NCBI GenBank assembly: GCA_937901745.1
Contig: CALGSZ010000004.1
Span: 1-64,000, forward strand
Direction: 5' to 3'
DNA from: an uncultured Chloroflexota bacterium
GTDB lineage: Bacteria; Chloroflexota; Chloroflexia; Thermomicrobiales; UBA6265
DNA: 64,000 bases
Every line of letters begins with the position of its first letter. The first letter of the stretch is position 1. The position numbers were made by a program, and so were the translations under genes. Of this stretch, positions 59,947-64,000 are shown piece after piece. The notes beneath the pieces are model-generated. The model saw only the letters and a program-made list of their open reading frames with translations, was not told the DNA's origin and did no database searches.

Positions 59947-61127
59947 TGGGACTCCGATTCGGCGGATGAGGCGCGGCGACTCAACGCGCGCTGCCAGGCA
60001 CGCACTTGCTTCAGTGCGTCGATCGCGACCATGCGCGGGCCTCGCTTCAGCTCCGCCCAAACGAGCTCGCGCCGGACTGTCGAAAGCTCGCGCTTGTAGC
60101 GGACCTCGCCCTGCAGCCAGTTGACCTCGTCGTAGCCGCGTCGCAGCGCCTCCTCCATGCACAGGACGCCAACGACGAATCCCGGAGCGAGCGATTTCTC
60201 CTCGAAATGCGGGAGGCCCCATTGGTAATGGAGAATGACGCGGCCATCAACCAGCCCGTAGAAAATGCCAAGGAGTTGGTCGCCGGCGTACGCGCGGAAC
60301 AGGACGATGTCGCCTCTTGGCAGGAGGCGAGCGATCAAGTCCATGTGAAACGCGGTGAAGCGCTTGCTCGCGAACGCGCCCGGCTGACCGGCGCGCTGCC
60401 ACCGCTCCTGGTGGAGTGGGATGAGCTCGCGGAGGGCGGCGTGGCCTTCCTCAACGGTTTCGGCCCAGTGCGTCGTAATCGGGCCGAAGCGCTCTTCGAA
60501 GCGGCGCAAGTTCTTGCGAATCTTCGCCGAGGTGGACTTAGGCAGTGCCGCCATGACTGGCTGGCCCGCGTCCCGGATCGCGCGCAGATCGACGCCATAC
60601 GCCGGTTGGCGGGTGACGATAAAGCGAGGCTCGGCGCGCAGGAGCGGCTCGGCGTGCTCTGGGGCGAAGCCGTTCAGCTCCAGCACGTCCCAGCGGGACG
60701 ACGCGTTGCTCAGCGCGGTGAGGAGCGCGGCCGCGAACGAGTCCCGTGCTTCCGGGAGGGCGAGCAGCCGGTTGAACTCGACGCAGACGCTTTGTCCCGG
60801 CGGCTCCCCGGCCGTCCCGATGTGCATCGTGCGAACCGGAATCGGGCCGCGCCGCTGGCCGACGCCCTGGGTGACGAGGGCGATGCCACACGGGCCGTTC
60901 GGGCCGTGCCCGATCGCGAACTGGTGGGGAACGATCGAGCCGTAATGATTCAGCCAGGTCGCGATCCAGTCCCAGGAAGTCGTCAAGCTGGGCACCGTCA
61001 GCGACTCGAGCCGCTTCCAGACGACTCGCGCCTCATGGATGTCGGTCGTTAGCGAGATGGCGATTGTCCCAGTCGCCGCGGGTTCCACGATCTGCTCGCG
61101 CGTCTGGCGCACGGCGTTGGCTAGCAC
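59943..61127 (-). CDS. GNAT/CelD-FemAB-like acyltransferase
   Basis: About 394 residues. The C-terminal half has the duplicated GNAT layout of CelD/BcsL-like proteins: KSTSAKIRKNLRRFEERFG, LIPLHQERWQRAGQPGAF, LFRAYAGDQLLGIFYGLVDG, YQWGLPHFEEKSLAPGFVVGVLCMEEALRRGYDEVNWLQGEVRYK. Such proteins are commonly found in exopolysaccharide and cell-wall clusters and probably acylate or aminoacylate a glycan. The GTG at 61127 has GGGAG upstream; the frame beyond it is Arg/Ser-rich and unlikely to be coding. Confidence 0.8.
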   Translation of the reverse strand: MLANAVRQTREQIVEPAATGTIAISLTTDIHEARVVWKRLESLTVPSLTTSWDWIATWLNHYGSIVPHQFAIGHGPNGPCGIALVTQGVGQRRGPIPVRTMHIGTAGEPPGQSVCVEFNRLLALPEARDSFAAALLTALSNASSRWDVLELNGFAPEHAEPLLRAEPRFIVTRQPAYGVDLRAIRDAGQPVMAALPKSTSAKIRKNLRRFEERFGPITTHWAETVEEGHAALRELIPLHQERWQRAGQPGAFASKRFTAFHMDLIARLLPRGDIVLFRAYAGDQLLGIFYGLVDGRVILHYQWGLPHFEEKSLAPGFVVGVLCMEEALRRGYDEVNWLQGEVRYKRELSTVRRELVWAELKRGPRMVAIDALKQVRAWQRALSRRASSAESESQ

Positions 61128-61161
61128 CTGTTTGCTCCCTGTTTCCGACCGCCGCCGCTCG

Positions 61162-62187
61162 CTACGCCGGGATGCGGGAGGCGACGACACGCCGGACGAG
61201 CCACGACGCGACGGGCCGGTAGCGGCGCTCCATCGGCGCGGGAAAGATCGAGATGTTGCCGCCAAAGCCCGTCTTGAAGTTGCGCAAGCCTTCCGGCTGA
61301 ACGTTGCCCAGATCGACTTGCGCGCAGCCGCGATCCCGGTAGTACCGAACGATTTCGTAGATCAAATACGCGCCGGCTGCCTGGCCGCGCCGCTCCGGCG
61401 CCGAGGCGGCGGAGAGGTAGGTTGCCTCCGGACCGAAGCGGAGACAGAACGCGGCGGCCGCGGGCGCGCCATCCGCCATGGCGAAAAAGACCGTCGCGTC
61501 CTGACCGAACGTCGCCGCCAGATCGGTGAAGAAGGCGTGATGGAGGCAGGCGATGCCTTGACGGCGCGTGGTCTGGACGTACATGTCATAGAACGTAGAG
61601 ATCGCCTCGCTGTCAGCGGGCACCGCTTTCACGGTAATGCCTTGCCGGATCGCGAGCCGAACGTGATAGCGCTTCTTGTGGTGCATGCCGGCGAGCAGTG
61701 CGTCGTCGTCGAGCGTGGGAATCTGCAACGTCTGGCGTGGCTGGATCGGCCGCATCCACTTGACGAGGCCATGCTGCTTGTAGGTGCCCGGCAGCGCGAA
61801 GCGCTGGTTCGGCTCCATCACTAGCGTCACCGCGCCATTGGCCCGGCAGACCTCATCCAGGGCGGCGAGGAGATCTGGAAAGATCGCCTGGTGATCCCCC
61901 TCTAGCGTCGGGCCGCACGGGACATACGCGATGCTGATCGGCCCAAATCGCTTCAGGAGGACTTGCGCCATCCAGGCGCCGTCCTGCCCGCGGCCGGCGA
62001 TTCGCTCCACATGCCAGCCTTGACGCTGCTTGAACTCGCCCCAGCGCCAGGACTGCAGCAGATTGCCCCCGAGTCGCTCCAGCTCGCGGTCCCACTCGAC
62101 GCCGGACAGCGTCGTGATGGCCGGGCCCGCGCTCCGGACCACCGAGAGGGTGGGCGTGCTTGGCAGAGTCTGCGCTGGCTCAGACAT
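61162..62187 (-). CDS. FemAB/FemX-like aminoacyltransferase (peptidoglycan bridge type)
   Basis: A 341-residue tandem-GNAT protein: LLQSWRWGEFKQRQGWHVERI, YVPCGPTLEGDH, MHHKKRYHVRLAIRQGITVK, AAAAFCLRFGPEATYLSAASAPERR, GAYLIYEIVRYYRDRGCAQVDLGNVQPEGLRNFKTGFGG. This is the pattern of MurM/FemX enzymes that add amino acids from aminoacyl-tRNA to lipid II. The start overlaps the upstream gene's end by 8 bases. Confidence 0.9.
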   Translation of the reverse strand: MSEPAQTLPSTPTLSVVRSAGPAITTLSGVEWDRELERLGGNLLQSWRWGEFKQRQGWHVERIAGRGQDGAWMAQVLLKRFGPISIAYVPCGPTLEGDHQAIFPDLLAALDEVCRANGAVTLVMEPNQRFALPGTYKQHGLVKWMRPIQPRQTLQIPTLDDDALLAGMHHKKRYHVRLAIRQGITVKAVPADSEAISTFYDMYVQTTRRQGIACLHHAFFTDLAATFGQDATVFFAMADGAPAAAAFCLRFGPEATYLSAASAPERRGQAAGAYLIYEIVRYYRDRGCAQVDLGNVQPEGLRNFKTGFGGNISIFPAPMERRYRPVASWLVRRVVASRIPA

Positions 62188-63274
62188 GGACGTAGTCCAG
62201 GAGGATTGCCGCGCCGGCGAGGCGGCGGCTCGTGGGGCCGAAGTTGCGGGTAGCCTGGCCGATGATCGTCTGCTTCAGGCGCATGCCGGCCGGCGCCAAT
62301 GTGCGCGCGATCGACACCCAGGCGTGGCGCGACTGCCGGAACGCCGGGATGGAGATCTCCTCGCCGCCGTACTTGCGCTTGTAATCCATGTAGCCGCCGA
62401 GGTCGTAGCGCGCGATCCCGCGCGCCTTCCAATAGCGCATCGCGTACCAGTGCAGCGCCTCGTTCGGACGGTAATGCTGATATTCGCGGTAGCTCGCGCC
62501 TCCCCAGAAAAGGGCGATCTCGCCAAACGCCGGATAAATGCCGGTGGCGATGCAGCGGCCTTCCGGGTCTCGCGCCCGGAGCAGGAGCAGCATGCCGGTT
62601 GGCAGGAGATGGCGGATGAGCGCCCGCACGCGTTCGATGCTGTAGGTCGGGACCAAGCCTTGACGCAGGAAGACCTCGCGGAGCTGATCGTAAAACTCGT
62701 CCGCGAATTCGAGATCGGTTGCTTCCTCGATCACGACGCCGGTCTTGTCGGCTTTGCGGATGCACCGTCGGCAGGCGCTGGTCATCCGGCTGAACAGCTC
62801 ATCCTCCGAGAGCGAGAGATCAATTTCGAATGTACGCTCGTCGAAGCCGACGTCGGATCGCCGCCCGAAGCCGAGCCCGGCCACGTCGCGCTCCGTCAAA
62901 TGCCGGTCGCGCAGTTCGAAGTGGGCGCAGCGAAGCTCCTTGATGGCGAATTCGGTCAGGGCGGCCACCGCGACGCGCCGGGACACGCCCGGCTTCAGAT
63001 TGAAGCCCATATACGGCGTCGTCCAACCGGGGAGCGGGCTACCGAGGAAACTGAGACCGCAGCGGCGCGTGGTTAGCCCGGTGAAATAGCCGAGCGTCTC
63101 CCGACCATCCTGCAGGGCCGCGATAACGGGTTGCGCGTCTTGGACCTCGGCCAGAAATTCAACCCAAGCCTTGGTTTGGAAGACGTGCCGATCCGCAAAC
63201 CGATCCAGCTTGTCCCAATCGACCTCGGACCAGGGAATCGGTATGAACTTCGGCCCCTTTGACCGATTCAGCAT
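62180..63274 (-). CDS. FemAB-like GNAT-fold acyltransferase
   Basis: A 364-residue protein of the same superfamily as the next gene but divergent: HVFQTKAWVEFLAEVQDAQPV, MTSACRRCIRKADKTGVVIEEA, ELFWGG-like IALFWGGASYREYQHYRPNEALHWYAMRYWKARGIARYDLGGYMDYKRKYGGEE. The ATG at 63274 has GAGGTG at about 7 bases; earlier ATGs at 63289 and 63316 lack a site. First gene of the minus-strand envelope operon. Confidence 0.85.
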   Translation of the reverse strand: MLNRSKGPKFIPIPWSEVDWDKLDRFADRHVFQTKAWVEFLAEVQDAQPVIAALQDGRETLGYFTGLTTRRCGLSFLGSPLPGWTTPYMGFNLKPGVSRRVAVAALTEFAIKELRCAHFELRDRHLTERDVAGLGFGRRSDVGFDERTFEIDLSLSEDELFSRMTSACRRCIRKADKTGVVIEEATDLEFADEFYDQLREVFLRQGLVPTYSIERVRALIRHLLPTGMLLLLRARDPEGRCIATGIYPAFGEIALFWGGASYREYQHYRPNEALHWYAMRYWKARGIARYDLGGYMDYKRKYGGEEISIPAFRQSRHAWVSIARTLAPAGMRLKQTIIGQATRNFGPTSRRLAGAAILLDYVHV

Positions 63275-63537
63275 CGTTGCGCACCTCATGTTCGCATCGT
63301 CCGGGCAGGTGCCCACCGCGATGTAGGCCTCGCGTCACATATCCCGATTATCCCGGCTGCCCTCGCCAAAATCCCTAGCACACCGGTCTCATCCGCTCGG
63401 TACCTTCGCACCGAAAGTCCCGACCAGCGGGTGACCATCGGTCTATGACAGGAGGGGTGAATAGCCTGTCCTACCTGCCAGAATAGGGCCACGACGGGCC
63501 GACCTTCGGCTGATTAGTGGGCTCTGGTGATGTGACA

Positions 63538-64000
63538 TGGGGGGAGCGGTCGCCCGCGCGGTAGGGCGGGCACAAGGGGTGGCGGCGAGAGTGCCGCTCG
63601 CCGCGGAGCACCGGCGAGTCATTAAAGCCGCCCTGCTGGTCGGAACTCTGACATTCGGCGTCCGCATTGCCGGCCTGCTGCGAGACATGTACGTGGCGGC
63701 GGAGCTCGGGACGGGTGGCGCGTTCGAGGCCTACGTCGTCGCTCTGGCGATCCCAACGTTCGTTGCGACGATCGCTGGCGATGCGGCGGCCGGGGCGCTT
63801 CTGCCCCAGATTGCGCAGGCGCGAGCGAAGCGCGGTGAGGAAGCCGCCCAAGCGGTCTTCGCCGAGATGATGGTCGTCGCCGTCGGCATGATGATCGTGG
63901 CGACGGCGATCCTGGCGGCGACGCCACGGTTGCTCCTGCCGCTGCTGGCCTCCGGGTTCGACCAGGAGAAGATAGACCTGACCGTCCAACTCTGGATGAT
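63538..64000 (+). CDS. MurJ/MVIN-family lipid flippase, N-terminal part (runs off window)
   Basis: An open frame from the ATG at 63538 continues past the end. The translation contains LLVGTLTFGVRIAGLLRDMYVAAELGTG, AFEAYVVALAIPTFVATIAGDAAAGALLPQIAQ and then further helices (MMVVAVGMMIVATAILAA, LLLPLLASGF). This is the conserved start of MurJ-like MOP-superfamily flippases, which move lipid-linked wall precursors or O-antigen-type lipids across the membrane. The weak start context leaves downstream GTG codons possible. Divergent from the FemAB-like operon, which suits a wall or exopolysaccharide role. Confidence 0.85.

Noticed and set aside
63433..63470. GACAGG...CCTGTC inverted repeat upstream of the flippase gene
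   Set aside because: Six-base arms with wide spacing are expected by chance; no promoter alignment supports an operator.

Overview
The window is a GC-rich (by eye roughly 60-65% G+C), densely packed bacterial chromosome segment. A non-actinobacterial coenzyme F420 operon, several oligopeptide- and sugar-type ABC importers, many GTG starts, a FemAB-type acyltransferase cluster and small secreted low-complexity proteins fit the Chloroflexota, most likely class Thermomicrobia (Thermomicrobium/Sphaerobacter/Nitrolancea relatives). That placement is inference from gene content; there is no rRNA or tRNA gene in the window.

Layout. 1-351: the leader-proximal end of a CRISPR array that runs off the left edge, read on the minus strand, with no cas genes in view. 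0.65-13.3 kb: an unusual HTH/GalU-like fusion, pyruvate phosphate dikinase (ppdK), then a minus-strand nucleotide-sugar and glycan-initiation block (UDP-glucose dehydrogenase, UDP-glucuronate epimerase, two more SDR epimerases, a polyprenyl-phosphate sugar transferase), then RNase J. 13.3-17.4 kb: divergent HxlR/YceI pair, a small hypothetical, a FGGY kinase coupled to a PIG-L deacetylase. 17.6-21.6 kb: an F420 operon (F420-dependent PPOX protein, cofD, cofC, cofE, LLM oxidoreductase). 21.8-24.5 kb: MerR/TipAS regulator with a textbook MerR promoter, a deiodinase-like thioredoxin-fold protein, an SDR. 24.7-31.9 kb: an oligopeptide-type importer (two permeases, Tat-exported binding protein), a class V aminotransferase and a divergent MalF/MalG-type sugar permease pair. 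31.7-42.5 kb: secreted and membrane hypotheticals, an anchored Asp-box protein, a second, highly atypical oligopeptide-type importer and a sugar-binding protein. 42.6-53 kb: LCP-family protein, coiled-coil MerR-like regulator, diguanylate cyclase, macro domain protein, phosphoacceptor-only HisKA-like protein, ChaB, a double-length malic enzyme, zinc-ribbon/PH protein, small secreted protein. 53.1-64 kb: two peptide-ABC ATPases, a molybdopterin oxidoreductase, a secreted-protein gene interrupted by an amber codon, and a minus-strand cell-envelope operon (two FemX-like proteins, a CelD/GNAT-like protein, a polysaccharide deacetylase), with the start of a MurJ-type flippase at the right edge.

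The most striking observations are these. (i) The 36-41 kb importer has a binding protein whose family-5 landmarks appear in circularly permuted order, and its DppC-like partner carries a large extracytoplasmic insertion. (ii) A tandem malic enzyme has two halves that have lost different, complementary active-site motifs. (iii) An XRE repressor domain is fused to a GalU-like domain with a degenerate nucleotide loop, close to UDP-sugar genes. (iv) A secreted paralog is split by a single in-frame TAG between signal peptide and mature domain. All family assignments come from motif recognition in the translated sequence; no database search was possible.
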